Assembly (NCBI GenBank): GCA_963764565.1
Contig: CAVXTD010000001.1
Location: forward strand, 77,467 to 141,466
DNA from: DATBLE01 sp963764565
Lineage (GTDB): Bacteria; Actinomycetota; Thermoleophilia; Gaiellales; Gaiellaceae
DNA: 64,000 bases
Direction of reading: 5' to 3'
The stretch's first letter is position 1, and each line of letters opens with the position of its first letter. Positions 9,205 to 17,812 of this stretch are shown piece after piece. The notes under the pieces are model-generated. The model made no database searches. It was not told where the DNA came from and worked only from the letters and a program-made list of their open reading frames with translations. A program made the translations under genes and the position numbers.

Positions 9205-10282
9205 CTCGCACGCTCTCTGGTACCTGACGCGCGGCTCCGGTGTCGTCGCCCTCCTGCTTCTGACCGCGACGACGCTGATCGGCGTGATGTCGGCGTTCCG
9301 CTGGCGTAGCCCGCGCTGGCCCCGCTTCGCGATCGCCGGATTGCACCGCAATCTGAGCCTGCTCGCCCTCGTCTTCATCGGCACGCACGTTGGGACGACC
9401 ATCGCCGACGGCTACGCGCCGGTCGGGGTGAAGGACGTGTTTCTCCCGTTTACCTCCGCGTACAGGCCGATCTGGGTCGGCCTCGGTGCGCTCGCGCTCG
9501 ACCTGCTGCTCGCAATCGCAGTGACGAGCATGCTTCGCAGGCACATCGGCTACCGCACCTGGCGCGCGCTGCACTGGGCCGCCTACGCGACGTGGCCGCT
9601 GGCGCTCGCCCACGGGTTCGGCTCGGGCTCGGACGCGCGGTTCGGTTGGATGGCAGCGCTCTCGTTCGGCTGTCTCGCCGCCGTCGTCGTTGCCGGCTCG
9701 TACCGCCTGGTACGCAGCGGCTCTGCCGGATTGCAGCTGGCGGCCGGCACGGCGACGCTCGGCCTGGTCGTGCTCATCGTCAGCTGGTACCGGACCGGCC
9801 CGGCCAGGCACGGATGGGCGGCGAAGGCGGGGACGCCCGCGTCGCTGATCCGAAGCACCGCTGCGACGTCGACGAGGCAGCTTGCGTCGGTCAGCGCTCC
9901 GGTTGCCGAGACCCGATCCTTCAGCGGACAGCTGGTCGGCCGCGTCTCCACCTCCGGGCCCGATCAGTTTGGCGATGCCGCGGTTGCGATCGCGGCGGCC
10001 GTTCGAGGCAAAGAGCCCGGTGTCGTCCGGCTGACGCTCTGGGGCACCGCGATCGACGGAGGTGGGCTCTCGATGAGCAAGAGCGACGTCAGCTTCCGCG
10101 ACGCGACGACGGGCACGGTATTCACGGGCTCGATCGTCGGGCTGGACGGGAACCGGGTCGTCGCCGATGTCGCTTCGTCCTCCGGCACCCGCCTCCGGCT
10201 CACGCTCGTCCTGCGGATCGACCTCCAGGCGGGAAGCATCGGCGGCTCGATTTCGGGAACGAGGCAGGCGGCAGGCGAATGA
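9200..10282 (+). CDS. Ferric-reductase-like membrane protein with extracytoplasmic C-terminal domain
   Basis: Six hydrophobic helices in the first 195 residues. Two histidine pairs, H49/H63 and H125/H138, have the 13-14 residue spacing that holds two b haems in ferric reductase/NOX-type domains. No FAD- or NADPH-binding C-terminal domain is present. Instead, residues about 205-360 form a soluble, beta-rich domain of unknown family. It overlaps the next gene by ATGA, so both are translationally coupled. A DATTGT sequence near residue 300 is only loosely like an ApbE acceptor site and lacks the SGAT core. Likely role: moving electrons from the cytosolic NuoF-like partner across the membrane (inference). 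Confidence 0.82.
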   Translation: MSSHALWYLTRGSGVVALLLLTATTLIGVMSAFRWRSPRWPRFAIAGLHRNLSLLALVFIGTHVGTTIADGYAPVGVKDVFLPFTSAYRPIWVGLGALALDLLLAIAVTSMLRRHIGYRTWRALHWAAYATWPLALAHGFGSGSDARFGWMAALSFGCLAAVVVAGSYRLVRSGSAGLQLAAGTATLGLVVLIVSWYRTGPARHGWAAKAGTPASLIRSTAATSTRQLASVSAPVAETRSFSGQLVGRVSTSGPDQFGDAAVAIAAAVRGKEPGVVRLTLWGTAIDGGGLSMSKSDVSFRDATTGTVFTGSIVGLDGNRVVADVASSSGTRLRLTLVLRIDLQAGSIGGSISGTRQAAGE

Positions 10283-11830
10283 GCGTGGCCGTCGACCATC
10301 CCTGGGCTGCGCCTCCCCGCGGCGTGTCGCGGCTGCTCGCCGGCATCCGCGAGGACGGACGCACCGTCTCGCTGGACTCGCATCTCGACCGTTTCGGCCG
10401 CCGGCCGCAGCTTGGCGCCGCACTGATCGACCTCGTCGAGCAGAGCGGCCTCCAGGGGCGCGGCGGTGCAGGCTTTCCGGCGGCGCGGAAGATGAGAGCC
10501 GTCGCCTCGCGCTCGGGCCGCCCGCGTCGTCGTCGTCAACGCCGTCGAGGGAGAGCCCGCGAGCGCCAAGGACCGGACACTGATCCGGCACGTGCCGCAC
10601 CTCGTTCTCGACGGTGCGGCGTTCGCGGCGGAGGCAGTCGGCGCGCGGGCGGCGATCGTCGCGGTGGGAGGTGCGTCCGAGATCGAGCTCGCCGCGCTGA
10701 AGAGCGAGATCGCCGCGCGGGCCCGCCGACGGTTCGACGGCCGGGTTCAGCTCCGTGCCGTTTCCGTGCCGGCCGCTTTCGTCGCCGGCGAGGAGACGGC
10801 ACTCGTCCGCTTTCTCAACGGTGGGCCGGCCAAGCCCACCTTTACGCCGCCGCGCCCGTTCGAGCGTGGAGTGGGCGGGGCGCCGACGCTCGTCCACAAC
10901 GCCGAGACGCTCGCGCACGTCGCGCTGATCGGCCGGTTCGGGCCCGACTGGTTCCGAGCGGTCGGCGGCGCAGCGGAGCCCGGATCGGCGCTCGTCACCT
11001 TGACCGGCGCCGTCAGCCGGGTCGGCGTGTACGAGATCGCGCTCGGCACGACGATCGAGGAGCTGATCGGGCAGGCCGGCGGCCCCCGCGAGCCTTTGCG
11101 AGCCGTGCTCGTCGGCGGCTACTTCGGCGGCTGGCTGAGCGCAGCCAACCTCGGCCTGCCCCTGCTCGACGCCGCGCTCGCCCCGCACGGGGCCGCGCTC
11201 GGCGCGCGTGCCGTCGTCGCTCTGCCCGAGAGTGCCTGCGGGATCGTCGAGACCGCACGCGTCGCCCGGTACCTGGCGGACGAGAGCGCGGGGCAATGCG
11301 GCCCGTGCGTGTTCGGCCTCGGCGCGATCGCGGATTCGCTCACCCGGCTCGCGCGCCGCGAGCGGGACGGCCGCCGCGCCGAGCTGGGCCGCTGGGTCGA
11401 GGAGGTTCGCGGGCGCGGCGCGTGCAAGCATCCCGACGGCGCGTCCCGATTCGTCGCGAGCGCGCTCGAGGTCTTTTCGGACGAGGTCGAGCTGCACCTG
11501 CGCGGCCGGTGCAGCGGCGGCAACCGCGCGGTCCTGCCGCTCCCGAAGCGGGAGCGTCGGACGGTGAACGGCCGGACGGTGCGGGTGAATCCGATCGCGT
11601 GCGAGGCCCACGGCCTCTGTGCCGAGCTGCTGCCGGAGCGGGTCCGCCTGGACGACTGGGGCTATCCGATCGTCGACCCGGCGCCGCTGACGGAGGCACT
11701 GAAGAGGAACGCCCGCCGGGCGGCTGCGGCGTGCCCGACGCTGGCCCTGCTGCTGCAGGACGCGACCCGAGCGCCGAACGCATCAAGCGCCGACGCTCGG
11801 AATCGGCCTACGGCACGCGCCCGCCGGTAG
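10279..11830 (+). CDS. NuoF-like NADH/FMN/SLBB protein fused to a [3Fe-4S]-type ferredoxin (frameshifted)
   Basis: Starts in the ATGA overlap at 10279. The N-terminal GRGGAGFPAARKM loop and VNAVEGEPASAKDR match the FMN/NADH site of complex I subunit F. An SLBB-like region (SALVTLTGAVSRVGVYEI) and the iron-sulphur region (ESAGQCGPCVFG ... RGACKHPDG) follow. The first Cys of the usual NuoF set is Ala here, leaving three. The C-terminus adds a small ferredoxin with C-x5-C (IACEAHGLC) and a distal ACP, the pattern of actinobacterial [3Fe-4S] ferredoxins. A single shift between about 10500 and 10523 must be corrected. It probably feeds NAD(P)H electrons to the ferric-reductase-like partner. Confidence 0.82.
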
Positions 11831-12190
11831 CTACCTGACGACGAGCGTGCCGTGCATGCCTGCATCCTCGTGGCCCGGCACGGAGCAGTAGAAGTTGTAC
11901 TTGCCCGGCTTCAGCGTCACGTAGACAGACGTCGTTCCGCGCCCGATCGTTCGAGTCTTGCCGAGCTCGGTCTCGCCGTTCTCGACGTTCACGTTGTGCT
12001 TGAGCGTCGAGTGATTCACGAACACGATCTTGATCCGGCCGGCGTGGGCACGGACAACCTTCTGGTCGTACCGCAGGCCCGATGCCGGGGCGCTGATCCT
12101 GGCGATGTTCGGCGCGGCGGCGAAGGTGGCGGGAACGGCGGTCACGGCTAGAACGCCGCTGACGGCCAGGGCAAAGCACAGTCTGCGCAT
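11831..12190 (-). CDS. Secreted cupredoxin (plastocyanin/azurin-like)
   Basis: Small exported blue-copper protein of 119 residues. Residues 1-25 are a signal peptide (ALAVSGVLAVTAVPATFA). The type 1 copper ligands are complete: H65 in LKHNV, C102 and H107 in FYCSVPGHEDAGM, and M112. It carries one electron outside the membrane. Its stop codon abuts the stop of the NuoF-like gene on the other strand, so the two are convergent rather than in one operon. It still lies next to the redox block and could accept or donate electrons there. Confidence 0.92.
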   Translation of the reverse strand: MRRLCFALAVSGVLAVTAVPATFAAAPNIARISAPASGLRYDQKVVRAHAGRIKIVFVNHSTLKHNVNVENGETELGKTRTIGRGTTSVYVTLKPGKYNFYCSVPGHEDAGMHGTLVVR

Positions 12191-12306
12191 CGCGTCTCCT
12201 CGGTAGGAAGTGCGGCGGGCTCATCCCACCGCTCGACCTCGATGCTAGGAGGAGCGGATGAGGGAACGATGAAAGCGCACGGGGTTGCCGCTCGGTCGTA
12301 GGTCGA

Positions 12307-12936
12307 CTACCTCGTGAGCGCCGATGGATGGAGCAGTGGAACCCGCGGCCGCCACCGCGCCGCGAGGACGGCGACCAGCGACGGCGGCGTGATCACCATC
12401 GCCTGCTCGCCGGCCGGGCGCGGCTCACGCTCCGTGTAACCCGCCGCCGTCCACGACAGCAGGGTCGGCCCGAGCAGCAGCCGGGGCGCGCCGTTCCAGA
12501 AGACGAATGCGCCGTCGGGGAGGCGATCGAGCCGCGCGGCGTGCCGCCGCTGTCCTCGCGTGGCGGGATCGACTCTCTCGCCGTGTAGCTGCGCGTCGAT
12601 CGCATCCGCTCCTACCGCGCCCGGGTGGCGCGTGCCCCAGATCTCGGCAAACCGGTTGAAGTCCTCGCGGCGACAGAGGGCGCAGGGGCGGTGGCCGGCG
12701 GCGAACGCAGTCGCCTCGTCGAGGAAGAAGAGCTCCGTGAAGCGGCCCGGCTGCATCAGCGGGCTTCGGTGCCAGCCTCGGAACTCGAGGCGGCAGGCGA
12801 TCCAGCGCTTGCCGGAGTAGCGCCGGCGGATACGCCCGTTCCCGTCGTGGAGACAGCCACGGTTTCCGTACACCAGGCCGCGTCCGTGATCTGCGACCAG
12901 CTCGCCGAGCGGCGTGACCCTGTTCTGGCGCGGCAT
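12307..12936 (-). CDS. Conserved protein of unknown function with MPRQNRVTP start and CxxC
   Basis: The ATG at 12936 (MPRQNRVTPLGELVAD) was chosen because this opening is conserved in homologues I recognise; the upstream extension is low-complexity. The 209-residue protein has GNRGCLHD, a WIACRLEFRGW block, RYTELFFLDEA-like GRFTELFFLDEA, and GHRPCALCRRE, where His and two Cys could hold a metal. A WNGAPRLLLGP strand follows. No catalytic family is assigned. It lies 13 bases downstream of the zinc metallopeptidase on the same strand. Confidence 0.65.
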   Translation of the reverse strand: MPRQNRVTPLGELVADHGRGLVYGNRGCLHDGNGRIRRRYSGKRWIACRLEFRGWHRSPLMQPGRFTELFFLDEATAFAAGHRPCALCRREDFNRFAEIWGTRHPGAVGADAIDAQLHGERVDPATRGQRRHAARLDRLPDGAFVFWNGAPRLLLGPTLLSWTAAGYTEREPRPAGEQAMVITPPSLVAVLAARWRPRVPLLHPSALTR

Positions 12937-12949
12937 CTCTCGGCCCACC

Positions 12950-13835
12950 CTAGATCGAGCCGGAGAACGTGTCGCAGGCGGCAGGCTTGCCATTCTCGTA
13001 GCCGCGCGAGAACCAGCGGCGGCGCTGCTCGGACGAGCCGTGCGTCCACGTCTCCGGGTTGACCTGGCCACCCGTCTGCTTCTGGATGCGGTCGTCGCCG
13101 ATCGCGGCCGCCGCGTCGAGGCCGGAGTTGATGTCGGCCTGCGTCAGCTCGACGATCAGCCCCGTCTCGACTGCGTGGGCCGCCCAGACACCGGCGTAAC
13201 AGTCGGCTTGGAGCTCGCTGCGGACCGACTTGCTCTCGGGCCCCTGCCGGTCGCCTCTGATCTGGTCGAGGACGCCCAGCTGATCCTGGACGTGGTGGCC
13301 GTACTCGTGCGCGATCACGTATGCCTGCACGAACGGTGCATCGCCGACTCCGAAGCGGGACTGGAGCTCGTCGAAGAAGCCGAGGTCGATGTAGACGAGG
13401 TTGTCCTCCGGGCAGTAGAACGGCCCGACCTGGGAGCTCGCCAGTCCGCAACCCGTCTGCGTCTGGCCGGTGAAGAAGACCGTGTCCACGTACTCGTATT
13501 TCCGGCTGCTGCGCTGGAACACGCCGTCCCAGAACTTCTGGACGCTGTTCACGACGGCGACGATGCGGCAGTCCTGCCGCTCGTTCGCGTCCTGGCCGGT
13601 TCGGCAGTCCTGGGAGATCGTCCCCGGCGTGTCCCCCTGGCCGACGCTCCGGTTGTCGAGCGGTGCAAGCTGCCCGAGGCCGCCGCCGCCGGAGAGGAGC
13701 GAGATCAGCAGATAGACGACGAGCCCGGCGATGCCGAGGCCGCCGCCGCCGAGTGCGAGCCCGCCGCCCATGCTCCGGCCGCGAGCGTCGGTGACCTGGC
13801 CGGTGTCGAGCTGGAGCGTCCTTGCGAAAGCGCAT
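12950..13835 (-). CDS. ypfJ: YpfJ-type neutral zinc metallopeptidase (frameshift near start)
   Basis: Membrane-anchored metallopeptidase. The ATG at 13835 opens MRFRKDA; after a one-base shift near 13816 the main frame continues as QLDTGQVTDARGRSMGGG. A membrane helix (GLGIAGLVVYLLISLL), a linker and the peptidase domain follow. The zinc motif is HEYGHH within VIAHEYGHHVQDQLG, and the family signature ELQADCYAGVWA supplies the downstream acidic ligand. The end, ACDTFSGSI, is typical. Shifting out one base in the CTCCAGCTC run restores the family start exactly. The physiological substrate is unknown. Confidence 0.88.
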
Positions 13836-13838
13836 CCG

Positions 13839-14189
13839 CTACGCGTCTCGGTGAGCCGAGTCCGGGCTGAACGCCGGAACACAGATCGCGATGTACTCGG
13901 CGCCGCCGGGTGTCGAATAGCGCACCCGCTCGCCTGCCCGGGCAAGCACAGCCTCGCCCGGGCGTGCCTCGATCGATCCGCCGTCGTGCTCGACTACGAC
14001 CGCGCCCTCCAGCACGACCGTGACCTCGTCGAACTCCGGTGTCTGAGCCGGCTCCTCCCAGCCGGGCGGGCTCGTCATCCGGGCGACACTCATGCCCTCG
14101 CTGGCCGTGTTCACCCGGCCGACGAGCTCCCGGATCACCTTGGTGCCCACGCCTGGGACGACGGTCGGACTGGAGATGTGGACGGGCAT
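13839..14189 (-). CDS. Small cupin-domain protein
   Basis: A 116-residue single-domain cupin from the ATG at 14189 (MPVHISSPTVVPG); the longer in-frame start adds residues with no family likeness. The cupin strands include TPEFDEVTVVLEGAVVVEHDGG and ARPGEAVLARAGERVRYSTPG. The usual metal histidines of the first cupin motif are largely absent (EFDEV), so it may bind ligands without a metal or have lost activity. It is downstream of nothing obvious and 4 bases before the metallopeptidase start, so co-transcription with ypfJ is likely. Confidence 0.7.
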   Translation of the reverse strand: MPVHISSPTVVPGVGTKVIRELVGRVNTASEGMSVARMTSPPGWEEPAQTPEFDEVTVVLEGAVVVEHDGGSIEARPGEAVLARAGERVRYSTPGGAEYIAICVPAFSPDSAHRDA

Positions 14190-14351
14190 GCGCGAGAGAC
14201 TAGCCGTCGAAAAAATCCCCATGCGGGGTGATGCGCGAACGTCTTGCGCGCGGCAAAGTGGGGTCATGCTGTCGAGACGCCTCGGGGCTGCGCTCCACTA
14301 CGCCCGGATCCGCCGCTGGCGCGTCGTCTGGACGATCCTGCGCAGTCGGCA

Positions 14352-14771
14352 CTAGGCGGAAGGCACCCGCTCCGGGTAGCGCGGCAGGCCGTCGTCGGGG
14401 ATCGGCTCCCAGGGGGCGGCGTAGGCAACGAACTGCCGGTACGCGGGCTTGATCCCGGGGTCGGCGTCGAAGGTGCCCATTCGAACGAACATCACTTCCG
14501 GGTCGGCAGGGCTCTGCGCCCAGAGGGCGCCGCCGCAGGCAGAGCAGAACGCCTTCTTGAACCCAACGGGCGGGTCGAACGAACGGATCAGCTCCTCGCC
14601 GCTCGTGAGCCGCAGCGACCCGGGCACGATGCGCGCGGATACCGAGGCCGCACTGCCGGTCCGCCGCTGGCAGCGAGTGCAGTGGCAGTAGCCGGCGGAG
14701 ACGAGCGGCTCCGTCACCTCGAAGCGGACGCTGCCGCAGAGACACGATCCGGTCAGAGGCGGGCCGGGCAT
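14352..14771 (-). CDS. GFA/CENP-V family zinc protein
   Basis: Member of the family of glutathione-dependent formaldehyde-activating enzyme-like proteins, 139 residues. The zinc ligands are visible: CLCG near residue 10, CHCTRC near 29, and FCSACGG near 75. The family fold is shown by GSVRFEVTEP and FKKAFCSACGGALW. Few members have a proven reaction, so the substrate is not assigned. It stands alone on the minus strand between the cupin and the DUF4091 protein. Confidence 0.88.
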   Translation of the reverse strand: MPGPPLTGSCLCGSVRFEVTEPLVSAGYCHCTRCQRRTGSAASVSARIVPGSLRLTSGEELIRSFDPPVGFKKAFCSACGGALWAQSPADPEVMFVRMGTFDADPGIKPAYRQFVAYAAPWEPIPDDGLPRYPERVPSA

Positions 14772-14789
14772 GGAGGCAAGACTACGTGG

Positions 14790-16452
14790 TCACGGGCCGG
14801 AGGCGATTGCCAGCGCTCTCGCCCGTGCCGCTTCGACTCTCGCGGCCGTCGTGGCGTCGTGCGACCACGTCGGCCACGAGTACTTGGTTGCGCTCTTCAA
14901 CTCGCAGCCGAGCGAGCACGCGAGCCTGACACCGCCGGCTGTCGCGCTGAAAAGCCCGGCGTCTCCGAGGATCGTCCGCACTGCCGATGCTCCTCGCTTC
15001 CGCCGAACCTGGTCGAAGATCGCCCAGTCCTCGATCCCGTCTCGAATCTGCTCCAGGCGCGCGCTCGCGATCGGCGCCTTCGCGCCCGGGTACACGAGGA
15101 CGAACTCCCCGCCGTCGGGGACGCTGACGAGCGGGTTGCCCTTGCCGTACGAGGTCATCCCCTGGCCGTAGAGCGTGCCCCGGATTCCTTCGAGAGCGTT
15201 CCAGAGCAGGAACATGCGCGAGTCCGAGAGCGGCTCGGTCGCCGCGTAGCCGGGCGAGCCGGCAACGCCGTCGTAGGTGGACGACCAGATCATCTTGCCC
15301 GCGCGGCGGGCTCGCGCGATCAGGTCGAGCTTCTCGCGCGGCCGGTTGAACTGACCGTAGTAGCGGCGGGAGAGGACGGCCCAGATGTCCGCGTCGTCGC
15401 CTGCTCTGTTGTCCCAGAGGAAGCGGTTGCTCTCGCTCGGGTTGCCGGTGACGAGCACCTTCGGAGCCGGGAAAGCACCGGTGGCCGGTGGCCGCCTGCT
15501 GTGCCACGAGCCTCATGCCGTCGAGGCCGGGCTCGTCGAGGGTGTACAGGTACGGGACGCGGCCGTCCAACCAGCCGTGCTCCTCCCAGAAGCCGCGCAC
15601 GGACCGAAGGTATTCGCACCAGCTCTCCGGCTCGAACGGCGAGATCCCGGCGATCCTGTTCCGCCGGCTCGCCCGCTGGTTGGAGATCGGGATCCGCATG
15701 GTCGCGAAGCCGAACTGGTTCTGCTTGACCATGTTGCCGGCCGCGTCGAGCCACCACTTCGGCGACGTGGTGTAGCCGACCGGCTTCCGGGGTTCGCCGA
15801 AGCCCCAGCCCGCGGGGGAGATCCTGTAGTCGGCGAGAAACGCGAACAGTGACTCGTTGGCGGCCGAGCGCTCCGGGTTCGAGCCGAGGTGGTAGAGCTG
15901 GTCGGCCTTGCCGACGTAGCTCTCGGGGACGACGTGGAAGGAGGTCAGCAGGTTGCCGGCCATCGCGTTCGGCGGGGGCAGCCTCACCCCGAAGACGGTG
16001 ATCGTGACCGGAACCGCCGTCACGCCGCCGTCCACCGCGACGTGGACAGTCGCCGTGTACCGCCCGGGCTGCGCATCGGCCGGCACCACCACCTGGAGGT
16101 AGATCGGCTGGTTCGGCTTTTCGAACGCTCGTGCGGTCCCGTTCCAGGGCAGAAGGGCGTCGGGTATCGGGTTGCCGCCGAAGCTGACGAAGTGAGCGAA
16201 GTAGACGGACGCCTTCAGCGGGCCGAGCCCGGAGTCGTCGACCGAGGCGGCGAGCTCATGCCCTCCCGAGGCGACGATCCAGGCGCCTTCACGCTCGCCG
16301 ATCGCCGTCTTCAGCGTCACGGCCGGTGCGCCGCCCTGGGGGAGCCGTCCGGCCGCCGGGATCGACTGCGACGAGGGGTAGGCAGAGACGCCTGCGGCCG
16401 CCGCGGGGGCGAACGCGAGCAGCGCCGCGAAGGCCGCGATTCCGCGCAGCAT
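14790..16452 (-). CDS. Secreted DUF4091 glycoside-hydrolase-like protein (frameshifted)
   Basis: The start at 16452 gives a clean signal peptide (MLRGIAAFAALLAFAPAAAA); the in-frame ATG at 16509 would put a charged extension before it. An N-terminal beta-sandwich is followed by a TIM-barrel-like region with VPYLYTLDEPG, whose Asp-Glu pair is the usual catalytic site of GH123-like/DUF4091 proteins. Near 15470 the frame shifts. The C-terminal part continues from LVTGNPSESNRFLWDNRAG through WSSTYDGVAG and ends at 14790. The spliced product is about 550 residues. Substrate unknown; probably an amino-sugar or plant glycan. Confidence 0.78.
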
Positions 16453-16570
16453 CAGCGCGGGTCTCTGGAGATCGTCTGGGCGCCCTAGATCCACCTCGTC
16501 CTCGCTCATTCATCGACATGGGCGGCCGCGCACTCGATGACTCGATCGATTAGTCGCCGGTGACGATTGA

Positions 16571-17344
16571 TCAGCCGACGCTGTCGCGCCACGCGAGAGC
16601 GTCCTTCAGCGGCCCGAGGTCCCAGTCGGGGCCCTGGGCGCTGACGACGAAATCCGTGAAGCCGAGCTCGAGGAGCTCGTCCGCGTTCTGGCGCTCGCCG
16701 CTCAGGCGCGTGATCGAGGTCGAGCGCTGGATCGCCGCAGGGTCGCGGCCGACCTTCGCGCACCAGTCGTCCAGGATCTGCGACTTCCGCTTCATCGTCG
16801 AGGCGTCGCCGAACGAGTGCCAGATGTCGGCGTGCTCGGCGACGATCCGCAACGTGACCTTCTCGCCGCCGCCGCCGATCAAGATCGGGATCCGGCGCAA
16901 TGGTGGCGGGTTCAGCTTCTCCCAGCGGGCCTTGATGATCGGCAGCGCGCGGTCGAGATCCCGGAGGCGGCTGCCGGCGGTGCCGAACTCGTAGCCGTAC
17001 TCGTCGTAGTCCTTCCGAAACCAGCCGGAGCCGATCCCGAGGATGAAACGCCCGCCCGAGATGTGGTCGATCGTCCGCGCCATGTCGGCGAGCAGGTTCG
17101 GGTTTCGGTACGAGTTGCAGATCACGAGCGACGAGATCTCGGCCCGGCTCGTCAGCGCCGCCATCGCGGCCTGGATCGTCAGCGACTCGAAGTGCTTGCC
17201 CTCGGGGTCGCCCGCCAGCGGGAAGAAGTGATCCCAGTTGTAGATCCGGTCGGTTCCGAGCTCGTCGGCCTCGACCCACGCGCGCTTCATCGCCCCGTAG
17301 TCGCCGTGTTGCGGGATGACCTGGAGCCCGATCGTCACGCGCAT
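16571..17344 (-). CDS. LLM-class F420-dependent oxidoreductase
   Basis: Luciferase-like TIM-barrel flavin/F420 oxidoreductase, 257 residues from the ATG at 17344 (MRVTIGLQVIPQHG). Family features are GTDRIYNWDHFFPLAG, SGGRFILGIGSGWFRKDY, IPILIGGGGEKVTLRIVAEHADIWH, and a final WDLGPLKDAL helix. Members use F420 or FMN to reduce or oxidise diverse compounds, so the substrate cannot be named. It is followed by no gene on the same strand for 120 bases and preceded by a palindrome at 17402. Confidence 0.88.
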   Translation of the reverse strand: MRVTIGLQVIPQHGDYGAMKRAWVEADELGTDRIYNWDHFFPLAGDPEGKHFESLTIQAAMAALTSRAEISSLVICNSYRNPNLLADMARTIDHISGGRFILGIGSGWFRKDYDEYGYEFGTAGSRLRDLDRALPIIKARWEKLNPPPLRRIPILIGGGGEKVTLRIVAEHADIWHSFGDASTMKRKSQILDDWCAKVGRDPAAIQRSTSITRLSGERQNADELLELGFTDFVVSAQGPDWDLGPLKDALAWRDSVG

Positions 17345-17401
17345 CCAGCGAACCCTAGCTGCGAGGTCGGCGAGGGCCGCCGCACGCCCAAGACGCCGCG
17401 T

Positions 17402-17426
17402 CTTTACAGTGCCAGGCACGGTAAAG
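17402..17426. repeat. Short palindrome between cupin and LLM gene
   Basis: Symmetric site of 25 bases: outer arms CTTTAC and GTAAAG, inner arms TGCC and GGCA around a central A. It lies 58 bases upstream of the LLM start and just after the cupin stop, both on the minus strand. It could be an operator for the LLM gene, a transcript end for the cupin, or a member of a dispersed motif family. Confidence 0.55.
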
Positions 17427-17442
17427 AAGCTGTTAAGGCCTC

Positions 17443-17802
17443 CTATGTGAAGAAGGTGTCCTCGTGCCGGTAGGCGGGAGCGCAGCAGCAGAGAAAGCGC
17501 AGCCGCGTGGCAGGGGCAGCGCGGATCTGGTGCCACTCTCCGGGTGGGATCAGCACCGCGTCGCCGACCTCGACCTGCCGGGAGTCGCCGCCGAGCTCGA
17601 TCTCGCCCGCGCCCTCGACGATGTAGTAGATCTCTTCCGTCTGCGCGTGGTAGTGGCGCTGTGTCGCCTGGCCGGGCTCGAGCGTCGCCTCGGCGAGGCT
17701 CTGGTTCACGACCGGAGCGGTGGGGATGCCGAGGAGCTCGCGGATCGTGCTGCCGTCCGCGGTCGTGAACGGCTCGGCACCCTCGAGCGAGCGGACGATC
17801 AC
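17443..17802 (-). CDS. Cupin-domain protein with intact metal site
   Basis: A 119-residue cupin from the GTG at 17802 (VIVRSLEGAEPF). Motif 1 is complete (RHYHAQTEEIYYIVEGAGEI) and motif 2 has GDAVLIPPGEWHQI, so two or three His and a Glu can bind a metal ion. This sets it apart from the metal-poor cupin at 13839. It starts 10 bases after the stop of the secreted glycosidase-like gene on the same strand, so the two are probably co-transcribed. The reaction is unknown; sugar isomerase or binding roles are possible. Confidence 0.8.
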   Translation of the reverse strand: MIVRSLEGAEPFTTADGSTIRELLGIPTAPVVNQSLAEATLEPGQATQRHYHAQTEEIYYIVEGAGEIELGGDSRQVEVGDAVLIPPGEWHQIRAAPATRLRFLCCCAPAYRHEDTFFT

Positions 17803-17812
17803 GAGCGGAACG

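Noticed and set aside
8140..10282. An ApbE flavinylation site in the ferric-reductase-like protein (DATTGT)
   Set aside because: It lacks the SGA[ST] core that ApbE enzymes modify, so it is not claimed.
14266..14355. 29-codon plus-strand frame MLSRRLGAALHYARIRRW
   Set aside because: Has a methionine but no ribosome-binding site or recognised relatives; too short to support.
13839..17802. The two cupins, glycosidases and LLM gene as one biosynthetic cluster
   Set aside because: They are separated by unrelated genes and gaps, differ in cupin type, and share no pathway logic; only the 17443-19162 pair looks co-transcribed.
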